From Methanoculleus formosensis (GTDB taxonomy: Archaea > Halobacteriota > Methanomicrobia > Methanomicrobiales > Methanoculleaceae): a DNA stretch of 64,000 nt. The first letter of the stretch is position 1, and every line of letters starts with the position of its first letter. Of the stretch, positions 54,172-64,000 are shown in pieces. The notes under the pieces are model-generated. The model saw only the letters and a list, made by a program, of their open reading frames with translations. It searched no databases and was not told the DNA's origin. The stretch lies in NCBI RefSeq assembly GCF_025384765.1, contig NZ_VHLL01000001.1, positions 614,370 through 678,369 of the forward strand, given 5' to 3'. The position numbers and the translations under genes are program-made.

Positions 54172-55377
54172 TCATGGCTGATATGTCCCCGCCGGGTGTA
54201 GCAGCGCTGTATATAATTCGATATACCGGCACGCTACGGACTCCCAGGTGTAATCGGAACTCAGTTCCCTTGCGGTTCTCATATACTGTTGCAGGTGTTC
54301 GGGATCGCCGAGGAGATCGAGGACTGCCGCTATGATGACCCCGTCCTCATCCGTTCGGTCGAAGATCAGCGAACAGTCCTTCAACTCTTCGGCATGATCG
54401 ATGTCCGCCCTGACGATCGGAACCGTGCCGCACGCAAGGTACTCAAAGATCTTGTTGGGCGAGGTCTTCACCCAGTATTTTGCATCGGGCCTCACAAGGA
54501 GGAAGCCGATATGCGCCTTCTCGGTGAGTTCGACGGTCTTTTCCCAGGGGACGTAGCCGAGGAACCGGAACCTGCCGTTGTGTTTTCCGGCGAGATCGTC
54601 AAGTCTCATCTTCGAATCGCTATCGAGCGAGGTTCCACCGACGAAGATGGTCACGTTGTCGTACGACCGGATGGCCGCATCCGCAATCTCGAGGAGGAGG
54701 TCGACGTCCCGGTCGGCCAGGTTGTTAAGGCTCCCTATATAGACGGCATGTATCTGCGTCCCCGGCTCGACCTGGCGGATCTTTGCGTCTATCACCTCCG
54801 GGTCATAGGCCGTGGATGCAGCGTAGTTCGGAACTGCTATGACACGGGAGCCCGGAAACAACTTCCTGACCGTTTCGAGGTGGTGCTCCGAGACGACAGC
54901 CGTACCGGAGATCCATCTCTTTGCCCGGTTCTCATAGAAGACCGGTATGGATATCCGCCCGAAGTGGAGCCATTCTTCGTAGACTTCGTGCCTGTCATAG
55001 ACCACCCTGGAGTTTTGTAGGCTGGTTTTGACCAGCATCGCGGCGAGCGGCAGCAGCAGGGGATCGTGCACGTGGAGAACCGATGGCCGCCCCGGATCGA
55101 TATCGAGGGCATCGAGTGCTCTCCGGCACTCGGCCAGTATCTTGTGCCCCAGACAGTACCCCATGAACGACAGCGTCCTGGCTTTCCCCTGTAGCGAGAG
55201 GCGGTTGACCCTGAACCCTTTCACGCTGTTCTGGGAGAATATCCCCGGTTTTGCGGACTCGTCCGTGTAATTATAGTGGATCCGGCAGACGTTCACTCCA
55301 TTGTCCGAGAGGTAGTTGATATGCCGTGCAATTCGCACATCTTCAACCGGGTGTGCGTCAAGAACGATGACATCCAT
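54172..55377 (-). CDS. Family 4 glycosyltransferase C
   Basis: A 401-residue GT-B enzyme starting MDVIVLDAHPVEDVRIARHI, with VLHVHDPLLLPLAAML in the acceptor domain, IHAVYIGSLNNLADRDVDLL at the domain junction and TSPNKIFEYLACGTVPIVRA as the E-containing donor-site block. The N-terminal His-rich start is typical of sugar transferases in archaeal envelope clusters. It lies 151 bases from FemAB-like gene 3 and shares the strand. Confidence 0.86.
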   Translation of the reverse strand: MDVIVLDAHPVEDVRIARHINYLSDNGVNVCRIHYNYTDESAKPGIFSQNSVKGFRVNRLSLQGKARTLSFMGYCLGHKILAECRRALDALDIDPGRPSVLHVHDPLLLPLAAMLVKTSLQNSRVVYDRHEVYEEWLHFGRISIPVFYENRAKRWISGTAVVSEHHLETVRKLFPGSRVIAVPNYAASTAYDPEVIDAKIRQVEPGTQIHAVYIGSLNNLADRDVDLLLEIADAAIRSYDNVTIFVGGTSLDSDSKMRLDDLAGKHNGRFRFLGYVPWEKTVELTEKAHIGFLLVRPDAKYWVKTSPNKIFEYLACGTVPIVRADIDHAEELKDCSLIFDRTDEDGVIIAAVLDLLGDPEHLQQYMRTARELSSDYTWESVACRYIELYTALLHPAGTYQP

Positions 55378-55496
55378 ACGGGCACCTGCCGCCACTGACG
55401 CCCCAATCCGGTTTATACCTAACGGCCCGCGAGGATCGCGCTCGTGCAGGCATCCGATGTCTCCCCCACGGGCGAGTCCGAAAAGGGGAAGCATCG

Positions 55497-56621
55497 CTAT
55501 GGCTCGCAGGCGATCAGGTGCTCGAGGGTGCGTGCATATCTCCCGGAAAGAACCTCCCAGTCCAGTCTTTCCACAGCATATCTCCTCGCGTTCGCCGCGT
55601 GGTCGGAATGTCTCTCATCTAGGTAGCGGAGGATCTCATCGCCCGCGCGTTCGGCGTCCTCGAAATCGATCGCTGTCCCGGCATCCGCGTCTCTCACTAT
55701 CCCGAGGTTGGGGATACCGGAGACGATGCACGGCAGTCCCGAGGCCATCGCTTCCGCAAGCGTCAGGGGCGGCATCCCTCCTTCGTATTTCGATGTCATG
55801 ATGTAGTAGTCCGCGCAGGCATAGAGGTCGGGCAGATCCCGGGCGTGGTCCACGTTACCGAGGAAGAGGACGTTACGCACGCCCAATCTCTCTGCCAGGC
55901 TCTTTGCGGCTTCCAGGAGTTCGCCCCCGCCGGCGATGCAGAGGGTCAGGTCTCCCCGCTGCTCCTCAAGATGCGAGAAGACCTCGATCAGAGTAAACGG
56001 CTGTTTTGCGGGGATCAGCCGTCCGACACTCAGGAGGATCAAGCCCTCCTCCGGGATGCCGAACCTCCTCCTGAGGGCCTTTTTGTCCGGTGAGGGATGG
56101 AATTGCCTGACGTTAACTCCGTTTGGGATGTAGAATATCCGGTCTTGTGCGATCCCGATCCGCTCCAGTTCCTCGCGAACCGGTTGCCCGACGCCGGTGA
56201 AGAGGGTCGTGGGGGGCATGCGGGTCAGGCAGGAGCGCTCGATCCGGGCAACAACCGACTCATACAGGTGGAAGGGAAGATTCCCGACCCCGAGGTCGCT
56301 CGATCCGGAGTAGGTCGAGTGCATCGTCACCAGGCAGCGTTTGAACGGGTTATTGGCGATGATGAAGGGGTTCTGAAGCCATACGGCATCGTAGTCGCTA
56401 TCTCTGAAGTACCGCGAAACCCGGTACCAGTAGTTGAGCAGCCCGACGACGCCTGCCTTTTCTATCAGGGGCCAGTTCCCAAGCCTGATATCCGGGCCTT
56501 TCGGCGAGCAAACCGTGCACTCAATGCCTCTCTCTTTGAGTTGCTGCACGACGTTGTAGACCACATTGGCGATGCCCGCTCCGTGGGGGAAATACTCCGT
56601 TGTGCAGACAAGCAGCCTCAT
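55497..56621 (-). CDS. Family 4 glycosyltransferase D
   Basis: A 374-residue GT-B enzyme starting MRLLVCTTEYFPHGAGIANV, with FYIPNGVNVRQFHPSP, LLSVGRLIPAKQPFTLIEVF and EGGMPPLTLAEAMASGLPCI (the E-x7-E motif). Its gene is 119 bases upstream of glycosyltransferase C and 52 bases downstream of E on the same strand, so all three are likely read together. Sugar donor unknown. Confidence 0.9.
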   Translation of the reverse strand: MRLLVCTTEYFPHGAGIANVVYNVVQQLKERGIECTVCSPKGPDIRLGNWPLIEKAGVVGLLNYWYRVSRYFRDSDYDAVWLQNPFIIANNPFKRCLVTMHSTYSGSSDLGVGNLPFHLYESVVARIERSCLTRMPPTTLFTGVGQPVREELERIGIAQDRIFYIPNGVNVRQFHPSPDKKALRRRFGIPEEGLILLSVGRLIPAKQPFTLIEVFSHLEEQRGDLTLCIAGGGELLEAAKSLAERLGVRNVLFLGNVDHARDLPDLYACADYYIMTSKYEGGMPPLTLAEAMASGLPCIVSGIPNLGIVRDADAGTAIDFEDAERAGDEILRYLDERHSDHAANARRYAVERLDWEVLSGRYARTLEHLIACEP

Positions 56622-56673
56622 CCGCGCACCTGGGTTCTGCTGATGCGTGGCAGGACCAGGGGTTTTTGCGTTA

Positions 56674-57834
56674 TCATGATCTTGCCCCCCGCACCTGGCC
56701 GTATACCCTCACGATCTCCCTGCTGACATTCTCCCATGTATACCGCTCCGAAAAAGCACGAATCGCTCTCCTGTCCCAGTCTTTCTCCAGCGCCTCCAGG
56801 ATCGTCTCGGCCAGGCCGCCGGAGTCGCCAGGATTGACGAGGAGGCCATATTCTTCGGAGGTGACGACCTCCGGAACCCCGCCGACGCTCGTCCCCACAA
56901 AGGGCTTCCCGCACCCGAAGGCCTCGAACATGACCGTCGGATTGCCTTCGCTGAGGCTCGGGAGGACGAAGAGGTCGCAGGCATTCAACCACGTGGGGAT
57001 CTCGTCATGCGGCCTCCCGCCGGCGAGCATGACGTAGTCCTCGAGGCCGAGCGAGTGAATCTGATCTTCGAGCGTCTTATGGAGCCTTCCCGCGCCGACT
57101 ATCACGCACAGGACATCCTCCCGCTCTTCTACGACCGTCGAGATCGCTTCGATGAGGTATTTGTGGCCCTTGACGGCGCCGTACAATCTCCCGACGTTCA
57201 GGAGCACCTTTCTGTCTGGGGGGAGATCCAGTTCCTCCCGGCACCTCCCGGCATCCATGGGCCGGAACTTTCGGCCGTCGTACCCGTTCGGGATCGCGAC
57301 GACACTTCCGCGCGCGGCCGATGCGTGACGGTCTGCCGGCGCATCGCCGCGATGGGTGACATGCTGTGCGTCCGATTCAGAAAGGGCGACGGTCTTGTCG
57401 ACGGAGCCCAGCACGACCCCCTTTGCGCTCTTCTCGTAGAGCCGCACGCACATATCCTTCATGGGCTCACCGAACATCAACTGGCCGTGGTGCGTGAGAA
57501 CGATGGGAACCTTACAGAATCTCTTCAGCAGGAGGAAGGTGAGGGCGGTGAAGCTGTAGAGGTTATGGATGTGGATGACGTCGAATTTTTTGAGGTTTTT
57601 TAAGAGAAGGAATATGGACGGAACAAGAGGGTTTCGGAGCGGCTCTCCGATGCATCGGAGCCTTCTGACGAAGATCCCGTCCATGACCTCGAACCGTCGA
57701 CCCTCGGGGACGTTTGCGGTTATCACTTCTACCGTATGGCCGTCATCGATCAGGCTCCTGCTCAGGTTATAGACATACATCTCCATTCCGCCGTTATGCG
57801 GCAGGAAATAGGGCGTTATCTGGGCGATCTTCAT
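56674..57834 (-). CDS. Family 4 glycosyltransferase E
   Basis: A 386-residue GT-B enzyme starting MKIAQITPYFLPHNGGMEMY, with VVAIPNGYDGRKFRPMD, VLLNVGRLYGAVKGHKYLIE and SLSEGNPTVMFEAFGCGKPF (E-x7-E). Start ATG 57834 was chosen because the in-frame extension upstream is Pro/Arg-rich and not family-like. It is the first gene after a 594-base gap, so its promoter should be in that gap. Confidence 0.9.
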   Translation of the reverse strand: MKIAQITPYFLPHNGGMEMYVYNLSRSLIDDGHTVEVITANVPEGRRFEVMDGIFVRRLRCIGEPLRNPLVPSIFLLLKNLKKFDVIHIHNLYSFTALTFLLLKRFCKVPIVLTHHGQLMFGEPMKDMCVRLYEKSAKGVVLGSVDKTVALSESDAQHVTHRGDAPADRHASAARGSVVAIPNGYDGRKFRPMDAGRCREELDLPPDRKVLLNVGRLYGAVKGHKYLIEAISTVVEEREDVLCVIVGAGRLHKTLEDQIHSLGLEDYVMLAGGRPHDEIPTWLNACDLFVLPSLSEGNPTVMFEAFGCGKPFVGTSVGGVPEVVTSEEYGLLVNPGDSGGLAETILEALEKDWDRRAIRAFSERYTWENVSREIVRVYGQVRGARS

Positions 57835-58428
57835 GGGGCCCCCCGGAGACCGTCCGGCAGATCTTCGGTTCGGGATGCGCCTCTTCTTCGGATGCGTGGG
57901 TGCCGGCGGGTTCCTGACGCCTGCATGCATTCTATGCCTGCAGCGCCCTCACCCGACCCTGAAAAGCGACTCATCACCGGTATGCCGCGCTCAAAAGCCG
58001 TCCCGACGCTCCGGCCGATGGCGGGGGACGGCGGCCAGAGCGCCTGGAATGGTCGTCCGGCTGTAAGGACGCCCCCGCATCGTTCTCCGGCCGGTCGACG
58101 GATGTGCTTCGCTGACGGTTCTGATACGTGCGGGGGTAGCGCCGCCCTTCGGTCCACACGTATGGTATGTGATCCGAAAATGGCCCGATTATTCGGATAT
58201 GGTGAAGGTATTGCCAGTAGGGGCGGATCTCCGTCATGCATAGCGGCCCGGGTCAAGGGAGCATCATATATATCATTTGCGGGGACGCCGTCCTGTATCT
58301 CGATTGTCTGGGGATGGCTCAGAAAAGGTATTCCCTGGAGCACCCCCTTCCCCTGTCTCGTCCGCCCTCATGCCGGTCCGAGCCGCCCGGATACGACTCT
58401 GTGCAGCATTGTTCGATCTCTTCTTCCC
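57835..58428. other. 594-bp gap without supported gene
   Basis: No frame resembles a known protein. A minus-strand TATA-like ATGATATATATGATGC near 58263-58278 is the best promoter candidate for the glycosyltransferase genes, but would give a leader of more than 400 bases. Confidence 0.4.
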
Positions 58429-60366
58429 TCATGCCATCTGCGGGAGACGATATACCTCGACGCCGTTGTTCGAGTAAACCCTGTCCGTTGCAGATAGCCT
58501 GCCGGTGATGTTGTGAAGGTTCTGCTCCGTAGGGAGGTAGGGCTGAAGGTTCTCTTCCGGATCGAACTCGGTCTCATCGAGGATAGCATTCTTCCCGAAG
58601 AGCAGCCCGCCGTGCCGGAGCTGGATGCTCGGGAGAACGACATAACTGCCGCCTGCCGGCGTCTCCAGATCGGTCTGCAGCAGATAAGTGGTGTAATATG
58701 GCAGTCCCAGACGTTCGGAATCGCTTATCTCTTTCCTCTCGAAGAACCGTGATGTGTAGTAGTCCGAATGGAGCGCCGACCCGCTCGGCACCGTCTCGAG
58801 TACATGTTCGAACCCGGTCATCTCGTACTGATTGAAAGAGTAGCGGACGTAACTCGCCTCGTCTCCGAGAAGCCCGAGAGAGCCGATGCCGTAGAGAGCA
58901 ATCAGTATGATGAGAACCGCCCCGATCCGTCCCCGCGAGATCTTCATGGCGACGAGGTATTGGACGAGGAGATATACGCCGACTCCTGTCGCCACAGCAA
59001 GAATTGGCAGAAACAGAATGGCAAATCGGTCTATCCGGAGTACTGAAACCATCTGGAAGATCACCGTAAGGATGCCCGGTACATTCAGGACGATCGCCAG
59101 CAGTCCCATTATGCCGAGGACGATCGAGTACTTCGGCTGCTGCTTCCATACGAGATAGATCACCCCGATCAACGAGAAGAACACGACAAACAGGGTGTCG
59201 ACCTGATTGAGCAGGAACGTCCAGCCTTCATACACCACCTCGGTGAGGACGATGTTCTGGTACAGGGAGGGATCTGCACGGGGGAAGAGATGGCCTATGA
59301 ACGGGTAGGCTATGAAGAGCCAGTACCAGGCAAACAGGGAGACGGTGCCTATCAGGAAGGCCGGACTTATGTACCTACTCCCACCGGCGATCCGTTCGAG
59401 AAGATACAGGAGCCCGAGCAGGATGATGATCATGGGCATGGAGATCTGGTGTGTCAGGAGGATGAACACGACCGCGATCACGGCAAGGGCTCTCCTTGCG
59501 ACCGATCTTGTGGCCGCACTCCCGGTCCCGATCTTCACATCACCCATCGAATAGAGCAGGTAGAGGAGGATGAGAAACCCGACGTATGCCATGGTTCTCG
59601 TCACCATGTAGGTGCCGTAGTATATGACGTCGGCGTTCACCGCATAGAAAAGAACCACCAGAAGGGCGATCTGTTCGTTTTTGAAGACGTAGTTGACCAG
59701 CAGGTACAGGAACAGGACGGTCGAGGAGAAGACCAGGCCGGTGGTGACGAAGAGCGAGGTCTGGATATCCAGGCCGAGCATGTGCGAAGACACGGCTACA
59801 AACATGTGGTACAGGGGGAAGTAGGTGTATGTCCCGAGTTCGGCCGGGATAACGTGCCCTGAGAGGTAGGTGATGGTGGCCATATACCCGTGCGGCATGA
59901 TATCGGTCGTCCCGAAGTAGAGGGCCGGACGCAAGGTGTAACTGTAGATGGTGACCACGAGGGTGAGCATGATCTCGGCGAGCACCACCGCCGGTCCCGG
60001 CCGTGATGATAGTATCTGGACAAGGATGACGGCGTAAAGGGCGGGCACCATGAGCAGGCCCCAGCCGGAATCGACCGGCGTCAGGAGAAGGGCCGGGATG
60101 GTGAACGCATACAATGCCAGGAAGAGTTTTGGGGATGCTGAAGGATTGCGCGAGAACAACACCGACCGGGCCGAGAGATCGATATCCTTTCTTTTAATCG
60201 CCAGAAACACAAACGATCCGAGGATAGCCGGTATCGCCAGGATCGAACCGTTGATCAGATAACTCATCCTGTCGATCAGGATGCAGAAGATGCAGCCTGC
60301 GATGTAGGCAAAGAGCACCAGGTACGGGAAGACGTCGGCAAGTCTCTCGAAGAATCGGTTCTTCAT
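58429..60366 (-). CDS. Large polytopic membrane protein, GT-C glycosyltransferase-like
   Basis: A 645-residue protein with about 14 membrane helices (for example VFPYLVLFAYIAGCIFCILI and LAVIAVVFILLTHQISMPMI) and a soluble C-terminal region from about residue 530. An acidic loop after the first helices and PHGYMATITYLSGHVIP-like external loops fit a GT-C enzyme that uses lipid-linked sugars, similar in layout to the DUF2206-like protein at 37220 but not closely related in sequence. Precise family uncertain. Confidence 0.75.
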   Translation of the reverse strand: MKNRFFERLADVFPYLVLFAYIAGCIFCILIDRMSYLINGSILAIPAILGSFVFLAIKRKDIDLSARSVLFSRNPSASPKLFLALYAFTIPALLLTPVDSGWGLLMVPALYAVILVQILSSRPGPAVVLAEIMLTLVVTIYSYTLRPALYFGTTDIMPHGYMATITYLSGHVIPAELGTYTYFPLYHMFVAVSSHMLGLDIQTSLFVTTGLVFSSTVLFLYLLVNYVFKNEQIALLVVLFYAVNADVIYYGTYMVTRTMAYVGFLILLYLLYSMGDVKIGTGSAATRSVARRALAVIAVVFILLTHQISMPMIIILLGLLYLLERIAGGSRYISPAFLIGTVSLFAWYWLFIAYPFIGHLFPRADPSLYQNIVLTEVVYEGWTFLLNQVDTLFVVFFSLIGVIYLVWKQQPKYSIVLGIMGLLAIVLNVPGILTVIFQMVSVLRIDRFAILFLPILAVATGVGVYLLVQYLVAMKISRGRIGAVLIILIALYGIGSLGLLGDEASYVRYSFNQYEMTGFEHVLETVPSGSALHSDYYTSRFFERKEISDSERLGLPYYTTYLLQTDLETPAGGSYVVLPSIQLRHGGLLFGKNAILDETEFDPEENLQPYLPTEQNLHNITGRLSATDRVYSNNGVEVYRLPQMA

Positions 60367-60488
60367 TTCGGACTTTGCCTCCCCATGAAGCTCCGCGTTC
60401 AGGGCTCAACCCTAATAAAGATGAGGTTGTAGCCTTCTGCGGGTCGACCTGGCTGAAATTCCGGCATGCCGCCTGCTCTTGCGACGAT

Positions 60489-62102
60489 TCAGTAATACTC
60501 GATCGGGCCCGATACCGAGAGTTCTCCATCCGGCCCGATCAGGTTCTCTGTTACAAAGACGTTCCCCTCTCCCCCAGTCTGCCAGACCGGCGGTGCCAGA
60601 TCGTAGTAGAACCAGTTGTGGTCGATGTACGCCCCGTCCCGGGGAACGCCCCGGATGGCAACCGGGAATGCGTCCAGGGAGCCCGTGGCCATGAACGTGT
60701 TGTGGTGGATCCGGATGGTATCTCCCGCGATTGTGCCGGTACCGGATACGGTGCCGTGCATGTCGAAGTTGTGGGGCGATGTCGAGATCCAGTTCGGGCC
60801 GCAGATGTTGTACCGCGCCTCGTAGCCGTCGCCTGCCGTTCCGCTCCCGGCGACGGCATGCCGGCAGTAATCGAAGTAGTTCGCTTCAACCAGGCTCACC
60901 GCCCCGTTGGAGACCACGACACCATATCCAAGCCCCTTCATCTGGCAGTGGTGGATGTAGTTGTGGTGGATGTACCCGCCGGCCTGCATCTCGGACCCGC
61001 CGGTGCCGGAAATGCCGATTGCAGCCCCGCTCCAGCCCAGGATCTCACAGTTGTCCACCTCGAGGTTCCGGTAGGGAGAATAGATCCCGAGACCCGGATG
61101 TCGCTCCCTTCTGGTCGTCATATCCGGCCCTTCCAGCCGGATTCCGGTGATCCTCACGTATTCTCCTCCGGCGATGAGTGCGACCGGACTGCCGGAGACT
61201 TCCACTCCCTGAAATATCGTCCCGCCGGGCGAGAGGGGGTAGTCATCTCCATCCGGGTCATCCGTGATCGAGAGGTATGCTCCCCCCGATGCCGCGGCTT
61301 CCGGGGTTACCTTCATCATAGGGGAGTGTTCCCCGGATTCCGCCTCTATGTTGTGTATCTCTCCGGTCTGCCCTGTGGTATCGGGCAGGTAGTCCGGATC
61401 GTCGGCAATGAGGATCTCATCGAGTTTCAAACCGTTCTCGCGCCAGTGGATGGTCATGTTGTGCCGGCCGCTGGAGAGATAGTGGGCCCCTCCTCTGTTC
61501 CAGTGCCAGTCGGAACCGGGGTCGATATCCCAGCGCCAGGTACCTTCCCCGTCTATCGAAACCCAGATGGGGCTGCTCTCCTCCCCGGGTGCCGATGCAA
61601 AAGCCCGGAGGTAGTACTCGCCTGCTTCCTCGATCTCGAACGGATATATCGCCGATCCGGTCGTAATTTGCTCTCCTCGGTTGCCGGCGAGCGTCACGCC
61701 TGCCGGGATGGTTACTCCGCCCGGGGTGTCCGTAAGGTCGATCCGGGCCATCTCATCGATATGGATGACGTCGCCGCTCCTCGCGCCCGTAAGAGCCGCA
61801 AGCAGTTCGTCCGTAGTTGCAACGATGATATCCTTCTCGGGGTCGGGCGGCGCGACTCCTTCGCGGTAGCCTTCACCCCCTCCGATGGAACTTCCCGTGG
61901 GGTTCGATTCGGCGCCGAAGGCTGCGTCGCCATCGACACGAGCAGCTACCTGATCCTGAAGGTCTGCAAATGGGCTGAAAAAGGCCGAATCAGGTGAATC
62001 TATCCCCCCCTGTCCCGGGGAAAGGGTCCCGATGGCTGCCGGGATGATCAGGGCTGCATAGAGCAGGACCAGGACGACAAGAACCACTTCTTTGGAACGC
62101 AC
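60489..62102 (-). CDS. Secreted beta-helix protein with inserted permuted carbohydrate-binding module, family B copy 1
   Basis: A 537-residue exported protein with an N-terminal signal or anchor (VVLVVLVLLYAALIIPAAIG). The pectate-lyase-type helix has NLEVDNCEILGWSGAAIGIS, GYIHHNYIHHC and GVPRDGAYIDHNWFYYD. Between the first coils (about residues 127-270) sits an extra domain resembling CBM6/35: its C-terminal half (FEIEEAGEYYLRAFASAPGE ... LKLDEILIADDP) comes before its N-terminal half (HNIEAESGEHSPMMKVTPEA). The sister protein at 62368 lacks the insert. Confidence 0.85.
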   Translation of the reverse strand: MRSKEVVLVVLVLLYAALIIPAAIGTLSPGQGGIDSPDSAFFSPFADLQDQVAARVDGDAAFGAESNPTGSSIGGGEGYREGVAPPDPEKDIIVATTDELLAALTGARSGDVIHIDEMARIDLTDTPGGVTIPAGVTLAGNRGEQITTGSAIYPFEIEEAGEYYLRAFASAPGEESSPIWVSIDGEGTWRWDIDPGSDWHWNRGGAHYLSSGRHNMTIHWRENGLKLDEILIADDPDYLPDTTGQTGEIHNIEAESGEHSPMMKVTPEAAASGGAYLSITDDPDGDDYPLSPGGTIFQGVEVSGSPVALIAGGEYVRITGIRLEGPDMTTRRERHPGLGIYSPYRNLEVDNCEILGWSGAAIGISGTGGSEMQAGGYIHHNYIHHCQMKGLGYGVVVSNGAVSLVEANYFDYCRHAVAGSGTAGDGYEARYNICGPNWISTSPHNFDMHGTVSGTGTIAGDTIRIHHNTFMATGSLDAFPVAIRGVPRDGAYIDHNWFYYDLAPPVWQTGGEGNVFVTENLIGPDGELSVSGPIEYY

Positions 62103-62367
62103 ACGATCTCCGTTCTGGCTCCTGCAAGCCTAATAAACTTTATTATACTGGGATGAAGCGGAGATCTCCCGTCCTTCGTGGACAGGACAGTTCACTGAAG
62201 TTCGATCCGGCGGGTGCCGCGCTCCGTGCCTCCGGCCGAGCGCCCTTTGTGTCGCAAAAACGGATTTTACCGGGTAAGAATCGGGGCGAGTTGAAGAAAC
62301 GCCCCAACTGGGGAGAAGGGGAAGTGCCGGAAGAGTCCTTCCGGCCAATCCTTCCGCTGGTCCCTCT

Positions 62368-64000
<1,633 letters not shown>

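Noticed and set aside
57831..58343. A 170-codon minus-strand frame in the 594-base gap
   Set aside because: Pro/Arg/Ser-rich, no ribosome site or resemblance to a family; it also runs out of frame into the glycosyltransferase start region.
60375..61997. A 540-codon plus-strand frame over family B copy 1
   Set aside because: No protein-like features; the minus strand has signal peptide and conserved beta-helix blocks.

Overview
The window looks like a GC-rich methanogenic archaeon of the order Methanomicrobiales, most like Methanoculleus. This is inferred from methenyl-H4MPT cyclohydrolase (mch), an Orc1/Cdc6 initiator, archaeal-type TrpRS and PheRS, a NifB-type radical SAM protein, a PGF-CTERM surface protein, GGAGGTG-type ribosome sites and TATA boxes about 25-35 nt before several starts. 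No species was assigned by search.

Layout. 1-6.4 kb: housekeeping genes (trpS partial, pheS, pheT, hisF, ahcY). 6.5-12 kb: a small zinc-ribbon gene, a ribbon-helix-helix-like gene, modABC molybdate transport, an anchored hypothetical and a RelE-type toxin-antitoxin pair; modABC is flanked by an inverted pair of about 170-bp GC-rich repeats. 12-20 kb: OGG-like DNA glycosylase, NifB-like protein, a methyltransferase/ATP-grasp fusion, two tandem small zinc-finger genes, an ABC-2 exporter, a SET-domain protein and a Mop molybdate-binding protein. 20.4-26 kb: a PGF-CTERM surface protein, an unrecognised gene, and a stretch of decayed genes (nucleotidyltransferase, secreted protein, frameshifted HicA, winged-helix remnant) beside an intact hicB and tRNA-Val. 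26-29 kb: mch, cdc6 and a proline-rich zinc protein.

29-64 kb is a surface-glycan and surface-protein region. It has six large right-handed beta-helix proteins in two families (one carrying CARDB domains and a dockerin, one carrying CARDB domains, one carrying what looks like a permuted carbohydrate-binding module). It also has two Wzx-type flippases, a DUF2206-like and another large membrane protein, six glycosyltransferases, a CapA-like metallophosphatase, a polysaccharide deacetylase and three FemAB-like acyltransferase-fold proteins. Together they could build, export, modify and bind an envelope polysaccharide. The gene mix resembles bacterial exopolysaccharide/exosortase loci, but no archaeosortase is visible here.

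Non-coding structure includes four hairpin repeats built on CGCGAAG heptads, a tandem 211-bp duplication, palindromic operator-like sites before three small regulator or antitoxin genes, a probable 13-bp stem in the leader of a glycosyltransferase gene, and a cluster of hairpins at 40.9 kb that may be a structured RNA.
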